A stretch of DNA of 64,000 nucleotides from JAQBQB01 sp963846925 (GCA_963846925.1 CAWJXW010000020.1:1-64000), one strand, 5' to 3'. Counted from the first letter of the stretch, positions 42,515 to 51,633 are shown. Notes: generated by a model from the letters alone, not told the origin. Translations and numbers: made by a program.

Positions 42515-43567
42515 CTAGTGACGCGAACCGCGCGACGGATGCACGAGGGGAGAGAATGCCACGCCGTCGGACCAGTTGCCGGTCGGGGCGAGCGCAATGA
42601 TCGCGCCACGCTCGAGGTCGATCGTCGCCACGCGATTGCGCCCCTGGAGCGTCACGAACGCCCATCGGCTGTCGCGCGAGATCGTGACCCCCTCCGGCGA
42701 GGGCGATCCCGCCACTTCCGCCGTGGCGACGAGGCTGTCCGCGGCGACCGCGATGTCGAACCGCTGGCGACGCGTGGCCGCGTCGAACACTCGCACTCGG
42801 GCCTTGATCGGATCGGTGACCACCGCCGTGCGGCCGTCGGGCGAGATCGCCATTCGGTATGGGAGGCCGAATCCCCGCAACGTGTCCACCACCGCGGCGC
42901 TCCGCAGGTCGACGACGAGCACCACGCTGTCACGGTTGCTCCCCGCCCACGCGAAGGCTCCGTCGGGCGAGATCGCGACTCCCTCGGGCTGCGCGGCGAC
43001 GCGAATCACGCGCCCGCTGTCGGTCGCGAACGGATCGAGCACGGTGATCGTCCCGTCGCTGATGTTGCCCATCACGAGCCGATCGCCGCGCGCGCTGAGG
43101 CCGAGCATGTGCGTGCCCCGCCCGGAGCTCGGCCGCGTCGCGACGACCGTGCCGCGACGGAGGTCGACCAGCAGAACCGCGCGACTCACCTCCGACGTGA
43201 CCGCGAGCAGCGTGTCCCCGGGAAGGAAGACCATGCCGTGCGGACGCTGGTAGTCGTGCAGATCGATCGTGCGCAGCGTGTCGAGCCTCTCGACATCGAC
43301 GAGCGTGAGGGAGTGACCGGGCTTTCCGCGTACGCCGTAGTTGCTCACGACAGCGCGGCGCCCGTCGTGCGAGACGGCGACCTCATGCGGGCCCTCGCCG
43401 GTCGGCAGCGTGGCGAGCGCGCGGCCGCTCGCCGCGTCCAGCAGCATCATCGTGTTGTCGTTCATGTTGCTCACGACGATCGTACCGCGCGGCCGCTCCT
43501 GACCCTGCGCACCCGCCGTGGCGACCACCACCGCCAGCGCAATCGGAACCGCAGCGCGCGTCAGCAT
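42515..43567 (-). CDS. Secreted YncE-like beta-propeller protein
   Basis: A 350-residue exported protein. The signal peptide MLTRAAVPIALAVVVATAGA is followed by repeated ~45-residue blades of the YncE/40-residue type: GTIVVSNMNDNTMMLLDA, EVAVSHDGRRAVVSNYG, RPHGMVFLPGDTLLAVTS, GVAISPDGAFAWAGSNRDS, MAISPDGRTAVVTDPI and VTISRDSRWAFVTLQGRNRV. Such seven-bladed propellers bind ligands in the periplasm. It starts at ATG 43565-43567, 19 bp after the kinase stop, in the same unit as the kinase and the MenC-like enzyme. No catalytic residues can be assigned. Frame intact. Confidence 0.9.
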   Translation of the reverse strand: MLTRAAVPIALAVVVATAGAQGQERPRGTIVVSNMNDNTMMLLDAASGRALATLPTGEGPHEVAVSHDGRRAVVSNYGVRGKPGHSLTLVDVERLDTLRTIDLHDYQRPHGMVFLPGDTLLAVTSEVSRAVLLVDLRRGTVVATRPSSGRGTHMLGLSARGDRLVMGNISDGTITVLDPFATDSGRVIRVAAQPEGVAISPDGAFAWAGSNRDSVVLVVDLRSAAVVDTLRGFGLPYRMAISPDGRTAVVTDPIKARVRVFDAATRRQRFDIAVAADSLVATAEVAGSPSPEGVTISRDSRWAFVTLQGRNRVATIDLERGAIIALAPTGNWSDGVAFSPLVHPSRGSRH

Positions 43568-43586
43568 TCGATCGTCCGAGACATCG

Positions 43587-45803
43587 TCACGAGAGATTCA
43601 TTTTCCTCATCAGCGCAAGGAAGCGCGGATGCGTTCGTAGCGGCGTGAAAAGGAACGATCCCTTCACGCCGTAGATGCTTCCACCCCGGTCCGCGTACGC
43701 CCGTTCCAACCAGTCCATCGCGCGATCGAGCTCGCCGAGGCCGGTGTGCACGTAGGCAAAGTGGTATGGCGACACGTGCCGCTCGTGCGAGAGATCCTCC
43801 AACTGCCGCAAGATTTCCCGCGCGCGGGCCGTGTCGCCGGCCAACGCGAGCGCTTCGCCGAGCTGCGCCAGGAACATCATGTTCTCCGGCGCCTTCGCCA
43901 CTGCCTGCTCGATCAACGCGATTCCCTCGGCGGCTTCTCCGAGCTTGAGGTGCGCCCAGCCGAGCACCGCGTACGCGCGCGCGTCATCGGGGTCGAAGTC
44001 GACGGCTTGTTTGGCCGCCTCGAGCGCCGCGTCAAACTGGCCGGCACGGAGGAGCATCGACGCTACGTCCGTCCGATGAACCAGCGGATCCAGCTCGTGA
44101 GCGCGCCTGACCATGCGCAACGCCTCGTCGAAGCGGCACATCGATCCGAGCAGCCAGCCGTAGTGATCGTAGACGTCCGCGCTGCCGGGACTGAGCTCCA
44201 GGGCGAGCTTGAATTCCTGTTCGGCCCCGGCCCAGTCGAAGTCCTGCGAGAACTTGATCAGCGCCGACACGGCGTGCGCGTCGCCGAGACTGTTGTCGAT
44301 GGCGAGCGCCCGGGTCACCGCGGCCCGCGCACGTTTGATCGGTTCGGCCTCCTTCACGACCCCACTGATCGCCATCTCGGCGTAGGCCTGCGCCAGTGCG
44401 CTGTGGGCCAGCGCGAACTGCGGGTCCGCCGCGATCGCTTGTTGGTAGTACTCGACGCCCCGCTGGAAGCTCTGCGCGGTGTAGCGCGTGTTCCAAAAGC
44501 GCCCTTGCCAGTAGAGCTGATACGCGTGGACGTTCGCCGTGGGCTCGCGGCGGATGCGGGCCTGCTCGTCGCGGGACAACTCGGCTCTGAGCGCGGCCGC
44601 GATCTGGAGCGCGACGTCCATCTGGATCGCGAAGATGTCGGTGAGCTCGCGGTCGTACGTCTCGCTCCAGAGGTGTTCGTCCGTCTCGACGTCGACGAGC
44701 GAGGCGACGATGCGCACGCGATTTCCCGCGCGTCGGATGCTGCCGTCGAGAACCGTCGCGACCTGGAGCGTCGCGCCGATCTCGCGCAACTCCTGGTCGC
44801 GCTTCTTGAAGCGGAGCACGGATGCCCGCGAGATCACCTTCAGCGAACGGATCTTGGACAACTGCGCGATCACGTCTTCCGTGATTCCGTCGGCGAAGAA
44901 ATCGTTCTCCGCCTCGCCGTTCATGTTTCGGAACGGGAGGACGGCCACCGAAGCGGGACGCGTTGCGGCGCCGGCGGGTTGCGTCAGCGCTTCGGCGAAT
45001 GCGGTGATCGTGGGAAAGCGGTCCGCCGGCGAGCGCGATAGAGCCCGCACGATCGCGCGGTCGACGGCAAGTGGAATCGTCGTGCGCAGACGCCTGACCG
45101 ATGGCACGGGATCGACGAATCGCTTGGCGATGACCGACTGCGCGCTGGCGCCGATGAACGGCGGCTCGCCGGCGAGCAGTTCGTAGAGCACGCAGGCGAG
45201 GCTGTACTGGTCGCTGCGCGCGTCCACGTCGCGCTCCCCGGCGGCCTGTTCCGGGCTGACGTAGGCCGGCGTTCCCATGACGAGCCCCGTGGCCGTGAGG
45301 CGTTCGTCCGTCGATAGCGCGATCCCGAAGTCGGCGACGAGCGCCTGCCCCTGCTGGAACAGAATGTTCTCCGGCTTGACGTCGCGATGGACGACGCCAC
45401 GGTCGTGCGCGTATTGAAGCGCCTGCGCGACATCGCGCGTGATCGCGATGGCCTGGTCGACGGGAACCGCATGCTCGCGCTCGAGGAGCGCCCGCACGCT
45501 GTCGCCATCGACGTAGGGCATCGTGAACCAGAGCCGGCCGCCCGTGTCGCCCGAGTCGTGGACGGCCAGGACATGCGGATGCTGGAGGCTCGACGCGACG
45601 CGGATTTCGCGGCGAAAGCGATCCGGCCCGAGCGCGTACGCGACCTCGGGGCGCAACACCTTGAGCGCGACCAGTCGGTCGTGCTTGAGGTCGCGCGCGA
45701 GGAAGACCGTCGCCATTCCGCCGCTGCCGAGCTCGTGCTCGAGCGCATAGCGGTCCGACAACGCCTCAACGAGAGACGAATCCAGTTCGGCCAACGGTCG
45801 CAA
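43587..45803 (-). CDS. Serine/threonine protein kinase with TolB-like and TPR regions
   Basis: A 738-residue intact kinase. Glycine loop LGSGGMATVF (25-34), Lys48 in VALKVL, HRDVKPEN (139-146), DFG (158-160) and YVSPEQAAGERDVDARSD identify the N-terminal Hanks-type kinase (to about 270). A middle domain, VAVLPFRNMNGEAENDFFAD and GITEDVIAQLSKI, is the TolB-like domain often fused to adenylate cyclases and kinases. The C-terminal ~330 residues are TPRs (ALAQAYAEMAIS, AYAVLGWAHLKLGEAAEG). No membrane helix is evident, unlike the first kinase. It leads an operon with the beta-propeller and the MenC-like enzyme. Start ATG 45801-45803. Targets unknown. Confidence 0.95.
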   Translation of the reverse strand: MRPLAELDSSLVEALSDRYALEHELGSGGMATVFLARDLKHDRLVALKVLRPEVAYALGPDRFRREIRVASSLQHPHVLAVHDSGDTGGRLWFTMPYVDGDSVRALLEREHAVPVDQAIAITRDVAQALQYAHDRGVVHRDVKPENILFQQGQALVADFGIALSTDERLTATGLVMGTPAYVSPEQAAGERDVDARSDQYSLACVLYELLAGEPPFIGASAQSVIAKRFVDPVPSVRRLRTTIPLAVDRAIVRALSRSPADRFPTITAFAEALTQPAGAATRPASVAVLPFRNMNGEAENDFFADGITEDVIAQLSKIRSLKVISRASVLRFKKRDQELREIGATLQVATVLDGSIRRAGNRVRIVASLVDVETDEHLWSETYDRELTDIFAIQMDVALQIAAALRAELSRDEQARIRREPTANVHAYQLYWQGRFWNTRYTAQSFQRGVEYYQQAIAADPQFALAHSALAQAYAEMAISGVVKEAEPIKRARAAVTRALAIDNSLGDAHAVSALIKFSQDFDWAGAEQEFKLALELSPGSADVYDHYGWLLGSMCRFDEALRMVRRAHELDPLVHRTDVASMLLRAGQFDAALEAAKQAVDFDPDDARAYAVLGWAHLKLGEAAEGIALIEQAVAKAPENMMFLAQLGEALALAGDTARAREILRQLEDLSHERHVSPYHFAYVHTGLGELDRAMDWLERAYADRGGSIYGVKGSFLFTPLRTHPRFLALMRKMNLS

Positions 45804-45860
45804 CGAGACGCGGGGGAAGAGAGCGGGAGCGGTTCGTCCTGTGAGAATCTACGGCGCGGG

Positions 45861-45912
45861 ATGGACCGGTGGACCGGTGGACCGGTGGACCGGTGGACCG
45901 GTGGACCGGTCC
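45861..45912. repeat. Tandem 8-bp repeat GGTGGACC, about six units
   Basis: About six units of GGTGGACC between the kinase start and tRNA-Ser, on the upstream side of the kinase gene. Same unit as at 38767-38849. It lies about 60 bp before the kinase ATG, so it would be within or near its promoter. Confidence 0.92.
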
Positions 45913-45964
45913 AGCCATCGTTCGCGCTTTCCCTTCGCATCGGCCCCGACGATCTTTGAACGTG

Positions 45965-46047
45965 GGAGGGCTGGCAGAATGGCTAATGCACCGGTCTTGA
46001 AAACTGGCGTCCGCAAGGACTTGGGGGTTCGAATCCCTCGCCCTCCG
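45965..46047 (+). tRNA. tRNA-Ser (anticodon UGA)
   Basis: GGAGGGC pairs with GCCCTCC; the anticodon loop CTTGAAA carries TGA; a long variable arm (GTCC GCAA GGAC) marks a serine tRNA; TTCGAAT is the T loop. Length 83 nt with discriminator G at 46047. No CCA is encoded (next bases TTG). Confidence 0.97.
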
Positions 46048-46137
46048 TTGGAGTTACATGACAATGAGCGCGGCGACCTAGCGCACGATCCCGCCTTGAC
46101 CGGAATACGCGGGGTTCTAACCAAGTCACCGCCAAAA

Positions 46138-46174
46138 GAAACGGGGCCGAGCGAGTGTCGCTCGGCCCCGTTTC
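46138..46174. terminator. Strong terminator hairpin behind the first PEP-CTERM gene
   Basis: A perfect 17-bp stem (46138-46154 with 46158-46174), loop GTG. On the minus strand it stands 18 bp after the PEP-CTERM stop and is followed by TTTCTTTTGG. On the plus strand it would also stop read-through from tRNA-Ser. Confidence 0.88.
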
Positions 46175-46191
46175 AACGTCGGTTGCTCGCG

Positions 46192-46846
46192 TTACGATCG
46201 ACGACGACGGCGCGCTAGGCCAACGCCGCCAAACCCGATCAGACCAGTTCCCACGAGAGCAAGAACTGGCGGGTTCCGGCGTGGTAGTCGTCGTGCCGCA
46301 ATCGGTGGGAGGCGGGGCGAAAAAGTCCGCTGACTCGTTCGGCGTGACTTCAACCTTGGCCGAGCAATTTCCGCCCAACTGCGTGATGCCCTGTATGTGC
46401 GCGCCGACGTTGGAGAACGCGAGATCGCTCGAGTTCCCAGTATACGTAAATGTGAACGTGATGTCGTGGGCTTTGGCGCCGTTCTTATTGTCGCAGATGT
46501 AAAAGCTGCTGAGCGGGTCCAGGTCGTTGCAACCGGTGAATACCCAGCCGGGCGCACCGCCATCGAGTCCGGCGAACGTGCTGCTCACTGGCGATCCAAA
46601 GAGCGCGAAGGATGAGAACCCGGCGCCCCCTGGTGCTTGGCCGGCGATGCTGTTCAGGACCAGTTCGAGCGAGTAGTTGTTTCCGCTGGTATTGGTCAGC
46701 GTGAAGTCCAAACAGATGTTGAGGGAGCCACCGGTACAGGCGCCGGACGTGCTTTCAACGACGCCAGCCGTGGCAACCGACATTGGGAGTAAGCCAATTG
46801 TGGTGGCGGCCAGAGCGGATCGCAGCATTCCTCGAACCGTCAGCAT
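46192..46846 (-). CDS. PEP-CTERM exported protein 1 (frame broken before the sorting helix)
   Basis: Start ATG 46844-46846 (GGAG nine bases before) gives MLTVRGMLRSALAATTIGLL, a signal peptide. The mature part has ACTGGSLNICLDFTLTNTSG and FTFTYTGNSSDLAFSNVGAH, a small beta-sandwich with Cys pairs. TTTTTPEPAS then opens the PEP-CTERM signal, and after one frame change near 46270 the rest follows: LALVGTGLIGFGGVGLARRR and a stop at 46192. An exosortase should cleave at PEP and release or anchor the protein at the cell surface. Its paralogues are at 52.8 and 53.7 kb. A -35/-10 pair at 46974-47003 could drive it; a terminator follows. The single break may be an assembly error. Confidence 0.8.
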
Positions 46847-47288
46847 TCCGAGTTTCTCCAGTGGGGTCACCCAGCAATCAGATGGCGTTCCAAGCGCCCT
46901 GGACAGCGCGTTCCAGCGACGGCGCCCGAGCGTCCAAATCCGGAGGCTCCGCCATAACAGCCTACTGCGACTAACGTTAGGATCAAACTGCTACAACTGT
47001 CAACCCGTATTTCAGTGCCGAACTGTGTTGAGCCTGTGCCACACTTTGTCGGTGTCGCCCTACGGGCCGCGGAAGCGTCGAGTTCTACGCAGGCCCGGCG
47101 GAGGCACCGCTTGAGTTCACCGGCTCAGCCAACGAATGCGGCCTTCTGCTCTTGTGGACGCACGAGCGCTGACTCGTGAGTCTTCGGAAAGGGGCTTCGC
47201 TCCAGAATGGGTCGCCTTGAGCCTCGTCGGAGTCCCGGCCTGACGCCTCGAAATGCGCGGCGCACCGGGAGATGTGGGGTTCTGGCGA
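46847..47288. other. Non-coding stretch upstream of PEP-CTERM protein 1
   Basis: No convincing gene in 442 bases. The part near 46960-47070 is lower in G+C than the surroundings and carries the promoter candidate for the PEP-CTERM gene. From about 47085 the sequence becomes repetitive and leads into the 21-bp array. Confidence 0.5.
46974..47003 (-). promoter_or_regulatory. Candidate promoter of PEP-CTERM protein 1
   Basis: On the minus strand, TTGACA (exact -35) at 46998-47003, an 18-bp spacer and TAACGT at 46974-46979. The leader to the ATG is about 128 bases. The -35 match is perfect; the -10 is weak. Confidence 0.4.
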
Positions 47289-47872
47289 GTTGACACACCG
47301 TTCCGGGCTATTGATGTCCGGTTCAGATGTGTTGACGTTCGGTTCCGACGTCTTGGCGCTCGGTCCCAACGTGTTGGCGTTCGATTCCAATCTGTTCGGC
47401 TTCTGAAATTCCAGGTGTTCGGCAGCTCCGTCGCCGAGGCTGGTGCGCTTCTCCAGGGGGCCGGTGCTCGGTTCCAACGTGTTGGTGCTCGGTTCCAGCG
47501 CGTTGACGTTCGGTCCAACGTGTTGGAGTTCGGTTTCGAAGTCGTTGATGCTCGGTGCCAAGTCATTGGTGCTCGGTGACAAATCGTTGGTGGCGGGTGC
47601 CAGTCGTTGGTGGTCCGTGCCAAGTCGTTGATGCTCGGTGACAAGTCGTTGGTGCTGGGTAGTGTGATGCTGGTGAAGTGTTGGTGCTGGTAAGCGTGAT
47701 GCTCGGTGACAAGTCGTTGGTGCTCGGTTCCAAGTCGCTGATGCTCGGTGAGAAGTCGTTGGTGCTCGTTCTTGACGTGTTGGTGCCCGGTTCGAAGTTC
47801 TTTATGTTCGATTCCAAACTGTTGACGTTCCGTTCAAACACGTTGACGTTCGGTTTCGGCGTGCCGACGTCG
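47289..47872. repeat. Array 1 of degenerate 21-bp repeats (about 24 units)
   Basis: About 24 head-to-tail units of 21 bp, consensus GTTGGTGCTCGGTGCCAAGTC, with substitutions and occasional units of 20 to 23 bp. The period is seven codons. On the plus strand it reads as SLVLGSK / SLMLGEK heptads, on the minus strand as PSTNDLE / PSTNTLE heptads. The 20- and 23-bp units break all frames, so no strand gives one long protein. Array 2 lies 113 bp to the right. Whether either strand is translated cannot be decided from the sequence. Confidence 0.85.
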
Positions 47873-47984
47873 TCTGCCGAAGAATAACGTTACTGAATCA
47901 AGCGTTGATGATCGGCCACCCCCGGTTCATGGGTCTCGATCGCCGTGCAATGCCAGCGCAACGGAATGAGGCGAACGCGAGACA

Positions 47985-48210
47985 TCTTTGCATGTCAGCG
48001 AAATCGCGACGAGTGTTCGCGAAACGGTGCGAGATGGTGTGGAGCCGGCGTTGATCTGCGCCGCACAGCCGTTGTTGCTCGCTGAAAGTTCGTTGTTGCC
48101 CGCTGAACGTTCGTTGATGTGCGCGGAAAGTGCGGCGGCGCACGCTGAACACGCGGCGGCCACGACCGTTGAATGAACGTATGAACGTATGAACGTATGA
48201 ACGTATGAAC
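47985..48210. repeat. Array 2 of 21-bp repeats followed by 8-bp GAACGTAT repeats
   Basis: Several 21-bp units near 48070-48150 have consensus CGTTGTTGCTCGCTGAAAGTT, close to array 1's unit (about 16 of 21 bases when aligned); degenerate units extend left to 47985. On the minus strand they encode RTFSGQQ / RTFSEQQ / RLCGADQ heptads, on the plus strand LLLAESS / LLPAERS / LMCAESA. Four copies of the 8-bp GAACGTAT word follow (48175-48210). An open minus-strand frame (47898-48407, 169 codons) and a plus-strand one (47988-48176, 62 codons) run through it; neither has a ribosome-binding site. Confidence 0.75.
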
Positions 48211-48276
48211 GCGCCGCGCCGCAAAGACGCCGCCGGAGGCCAGCGGCGCGCCAATCGCCGCAAGTAGATTGCTTCT

Positions 48277-49250
48277 ATGCTGGCAAGCCCTCCGTACGGC
48301 GTGCGCACCGCCAAACGGCTCGGCCGCGCGTTCGACCCGCGACGAAGTTCACCGCCTTGGACCGAGCTCGCGACGTCCAGCGCGGCGACGATCGCGCTCT
48401 TCCTCACCGCGCTCGTCTCGATGACCTCGGTTTCGTCGACCGAACGTTCGCAGCGGAAGAAAGCCGCGCGCCGACCGAGGTCACGTTTCTCTCGCCGCCG
48501 CCGACGCCCGTTCCTCCGCGCGAGAAGGCGGCTCGACCAAGACCGACGGTCCGCGAACAGGTGCCCGCTACGCCGCAGGTCGCACAGCCGGTCGCCCCTA
48601 CTCCTCCGCCAGCGACATCACGCGTCGATACGGCGACGGTCCCCGCCCCCCCGCCGGCCCGGCTGACCGACATCACGGTTCCGAGCGATCGCATCCAGCT
48701 CCGATCAAATGCTCCCGCTGCTCGTTCTGGCCTCGGATCGCCCTCGGCGCCGGCGGGAATCATCGACAATTCCCGAGCCGCCCGAGGAGCCGCGACGATG
48801 ACGTCGCACGACTCAGCGTTCGCCGCCTGGGCCGCGGCTCGCGCACGAGGTTCAGCGCTGGAGCACGATGAGCCCCGGCGCGAAGGGCGAGGTCGCGCAG
48901 AGCACCGGAGCCATCACCAAACTCTCCCAACGAGTCGGAACCGCGGGGAACTCGGGCGACGTGCACGTGATGACCGGCCAGGGTAAGGACGGCGTCGGTG
49001 CCGCTGGAGGACCGGGGACCGGGAGCATCGGCGTTCCACTTTTCTCGCGCGGGCGCTCGCGCGAACAACGAATGCGCGACTCGGTGATCGACGCCGAGAT
49101 CCGCGCCGGGCTCGCTCGATCCGCGGCGGTGATCGCCGCCAGACGCGATTCCGTTCGTGCCGACTCGCTTGCTCCTCCGCAAAATCGCTCAGGCGCGGAA
49201 GCCGTAGAGGCCGGTGGACCGGTGGACCGGTGCACCGGTCGACCGGTCTA
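48277..49250 (+). CDS. TonB-like membrane-anchored protein (frame broken twice)
   Basis: Begins at ATG 48277 with a basic cytoplasmic part, then one helix (SSAATIALFLTALVSMTSVS). After a frame change near 48430 comes a Pro-rich periplasmic region (VTFLSPPPTPVPPRE, PATPQVAQPVAPTPPPA), then RLTDITVPSDRIQLRSNAP; after another near 48840 comes MSPGAKGEVAQSTGAITKLS, GTGSIGVPLFSRGRSREQRM and DSVIDAEIRAGLARSAAVIA. One helix plus a Pro-rich spacer is TonB-type architecture, but no TonB C-terminal domain is evident. The 3' end runs into GGTGGACC repeats at 49211-49251 and the true stop is unclear. A similar protein is encoded at 61.4-62.3 kb. The breaks may be assembly errors. Confidence 0.5.
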
Positions 49251-49251
49251 C
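49211..49251. repeat. Short GGTGGACC-type repeat at the 3' end of the TonB-like gene
   Basis: CCGGTGGACCGGTGGACCGG followed by the variants TGCACCGGTC and GACCGGTCTACC: two to three true units and two degenerate ones. Same family as at 38767 and 45861. Confidence 0.8.
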
Positions 49252-49287
49252 CGTGACGGCAATGTATCGCGGCTCGTCCTTAACACA

Positions 49288-49993
49288 TGGCCGCCATTAG
49301 AAAATTCTCTTGTCTGCTCTTGCAAGGAATGTCGCGGGGGCCGTGATCCCAGTCACCCTGATGTCGCAACAACCCGATTGCTCGCACTGCGGCCGGAGAT
49401 CGGGCCGTGCGAGCCGCCCCGCCTGTCCCGCGGCGCCCCGGAGATCGGCGGCGATCGACACACTCACGATCGTCGCCGGGCCGGGGATTCGCGGCAGGGT
49501 CGGCGCGCAGTCGATTCGCGCTCTCGGCGCCGGCAGCGACGACATTCGGACGCTCGCCATCGTCTCGCCGCGCGGAAAAAAGTTGGCGTACTCGATCGCG
49601 GCGGACGCCGGCTTCGAGAATCCGGTCGTCCTGCTCGACGATGCGTCGATCGGCGTGAAGGGAACCATCACCGTCGCCGGAAATCAGTCGCTCGCGATCG
49701 CGGCCGATCGCGCCATCCGCGCCGGCAATCCCGGTTGGAAGCTGTACGGCCTGCTCCGGCGCCAGCTCACCGCGACGGATCCGCTCTCCGCCCACGTCGA
49801 CGTCGAGTGCGAGACCGAGCGCTTGCTGAAGTCGTTCCCGGACTCCGGCAAGACGCTGATCGACGCCGCGGAGCAGCGCGCCATCGACGCTACACGCGAC
49901 GCGAAAGCGCTGCGACGCATCGACGACGCCTTGAGCGACCATGTCTTCGGCGGCTGCGCCGAGGATCGCAAGACCTACCCGAAGAAGCCGTAG
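49288..49993 (+). CDS. Hypothetical secreted protein, start uncertain
   Basis: A frame of 227 codons from 49310 ends at 49993 with GGCAEDRKTYPKKP. The central part (DTLTIVAGPGIRGRVGAQSI, RGKKLAYSIAADAGFENPVV) and the C-terminus (HVDVECETERLLKSFPDSGK) look like a real protein. An ATG at 49288 reads MAAIRKFSCLLL, a signal-peptide-like start, and would join this frame with one base change near 49305. No family is recognised. It ends 6 bp from the convergent lipid-kinase stop. Confidence 0.45.
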
Positions 49994-49999
49994 GTCGGG

Positions 50000-50917
50000 C
50001 TATGGACTCCGGACCAGGCGCACCGCGTCCGTCCTGAGCTCGAAGTGAAGCGGCGTCTCCATCGCGACGAGCTCGCCGTCGACGGCGATCGTAGCCGTCC
50101 GATGCCGTAGCGCGACGTCCGCCTCGGTGACGAGATGTGAATCGATCGCCTCGAGTCGGAGGAACTCTTCGTTTCCGCGCAGGAGCGCGCCGAAAACGAG
50201 CGCCGCGATCCGCGGCCGGCGCCTCTCGTCCACGACGATGACGTGAAGCGCGCGCGGGCCGTCGGAGGGGGGACGCCGCTTGCCCAACCCGCCGCGCCCG
50301 AACTCACGCTCACCGACGCCGACGAAAAGCAGCGGCGTGCGGAAGCTTTGGCGCTTGCCTTCGTTCGTTCGCAGGCCAACCTCTACCCACCGCGGACGAA
50401 ACCACACGCTGACCGCCGCGATCAGACTGGCCAGGTGGTATCCGAGGTACCGCTCGCGCGACTCGCGGTGCCGCACGAAGTCGACGTACGCGCCGACCGA
50501 GGCGGTGTTCACCATGACGCGGCCGTTGACCACGCCGACGTCGATCGGTTGCGACGACGCTGTTGCCGCGACCTCCAGCGCCTCGGCCGGATCGAGCGGC
50601 AGGCCGTAGTCGCGAGCGAAATGATTGAGCGTCCCGGCGGCGAGAACGGCGAGCTCGAGCGACGTCCCCACTGCCGCCCCAACCGCTGCCGCGATTGTCC
50701 CGTCGCCGCCGCAAACCACGACGCGCCTTCGTCCCCCGGCCCTCGATGCCTCGGCGCGAATCAGCTCGGGGATTTCGTCGGGAGCGGCTTCACGCGGCTC
50801 GAAGCGCGCATCGCGGCCGAGCGCGTCGCGGATCGACGCGGTGCTTCCCGCCTTGGTGTTGACGAACGCCGGAATGCGGTCGCCGGTCGACGACTGGTCG
50901 GTCGGCCCATCGGACAT
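50000..50917 (-). CDS. Diacylglycerol/lipid kinase family protein
   Basis: A 305-residue kinase of the DAGK_cat type (YegS/BmrU-like). The nucleotide-binding motif is VVVCGGDGTIAAAV (GGDGT at residues 70-74), followed by the substrate motif LAVLAAGTLNHFARDYGLP. The C-terminal sandwich includes TATIAVDGELVAMETPLHFE. It phosphorylates diacylglycerol or a related lipid at the membrane. Its start, ATG 50915-50917, is 20 bp behind the EpsI-family gene, so it is in one unit with EpsI and the exosortase. That linkage suggests a lipid role in surface-protein processing, but this is inference. Frame intact. Confidence 0.9.
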   Translation of the reverse strand: MSDGPTDQSSTGDRIPAFVNTKAGSTASIRDALGRDARFEPREAAPDEIPELIRAEASRAGGRRRVVVCGGDGTIAAAVGAAVGTSLELAVLAAGTLNHFARDYGLPLDPAEALEVAATASSQPIDVGVVNGRVMVNTASVGAYVDFVRHRESRERYLGYHLASLIAAVSVWFRPRWVEVGLRTNEGKRQSFRTPLLFVGVGEREFGRGGLGKRRPPSDGPRALHVIVVDERRRPRIAALVFGALLRGNEEFLRLEAIDSHLVTEADVALRHRTATIAVDGELVAMETPLHFELRTDAVRLVRSP

Positions 50918-50937
50918 CGGCGCGGCGGACCGCGCGG

Positions 50938-51633
50938 TCAGCCCGCGCGGCCCGGAAGCGCGCGCGTCACTTCACGAATGAGCCGCGCGGCGACGCCGTC
51001 GCCGAGCGAATCGGTTGCCGCGAACGCGCTCCGCGCCTCCGGCGATGCGGCGGTGGCGGCGTTTGGAACGTGAATCGGGATGACGATGCGAACCAGCGCT
51101 TCCTCGGTGTGACCGAGCAGCGCGGCGTCGCGGAGAAGATTCCACTTCACGCGATACTCGCTGGCGACGACGCGGCCGCGGCCCTGGTACCAGTAGTAGA
51201 CGACGTCGGTCGCCTTCCCGTTCTTGAGCACGTAGTAATTCACGTCGCGTGATGCGCCGTCCACGACGATCGTCCGCGCGCCGCCGCGGAGCACCTCCCA
51301 GCCGGCCCCGGGGAGACAGTTTCGCGGCGAGTGGATCGTGCTGCCCTGGCCCTGACGGTCGTAGTACGAGACGAGGGTCTGGAACGCCTGCACCGAATCG
51401 CGCATGTACGCGCGGGCGACGTAGTCGGACATGCCCGCGACGCGCCGTTCGTCGTCGCCGATGTGAAGGTCGGCGACGGTATAGCCGTCGAGCGACGGGA
51501 TGATCGAAGACAGCGGCGCGGCCAACGGCATCGGGCGCTGCGAGTGCGTCTGCCACACGAAGCCGCAGCCCACGAGCAGAATGAACGCGGGGACGAACGC
51601 TCGCCAACCGAGGCCGTCGCTGGGGCTACGCAT
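50938..51633 (-). CDS. EpsI-family exosortase-associated protein
   Basis: A 231-residue protein with one N-terminal helix (AFVPAFILLVGCGFVW) and the EpsI domain, recognised by STIHSPRNCLPGAGWEVLRG and DVVYYWYQGRGRVVASEY. The start ATG 51631-51633 has GGAG eight bases before it and is preferred over one 54 bp upstream. EpsI proteins are encoded with, or fused to, exosortases and take part in PEP-CTERM processing or exopolysaccharide export. It lies 31 bp behind the exosortase and 20 bp ahead of the lipid kinase. Frame intact. Confidence 0.9.
   Translation of the reverse strand: MRSPSDGLGWRAFVPAFILLVGCGFVWQTHSQRPMPLAAPLSSIIPSLDGYTVADLHIGDDERRVAGMSDYVARAYMRDSVQAFQTLVSYYDRQGQGSTIHSPRNCLPGAGWEVLRGGARTIVVDGASRDVNYYVLKNGKATDVVYYWYQGRGRVVASEYRVKWNLLRDAALLGHTEEALVRIVIPIHVPNAATAASPEARSAFAATDSLGDGVAARLIREVTRALPGRAG

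Noticed and set aside
47289..48210. Tandem 21-bp repeats as a CRISPR array
   Set aside because: The units are contiguous with no unique spacers, are degenerate, and no cas genes are present.
48868..50037. Large plus-strand frame of 389 codons as one protein
   Set aside because: Beyond about 49250 it is an out-of-frame shadow of the hypothetical protein (Arg-rich, no motifs).
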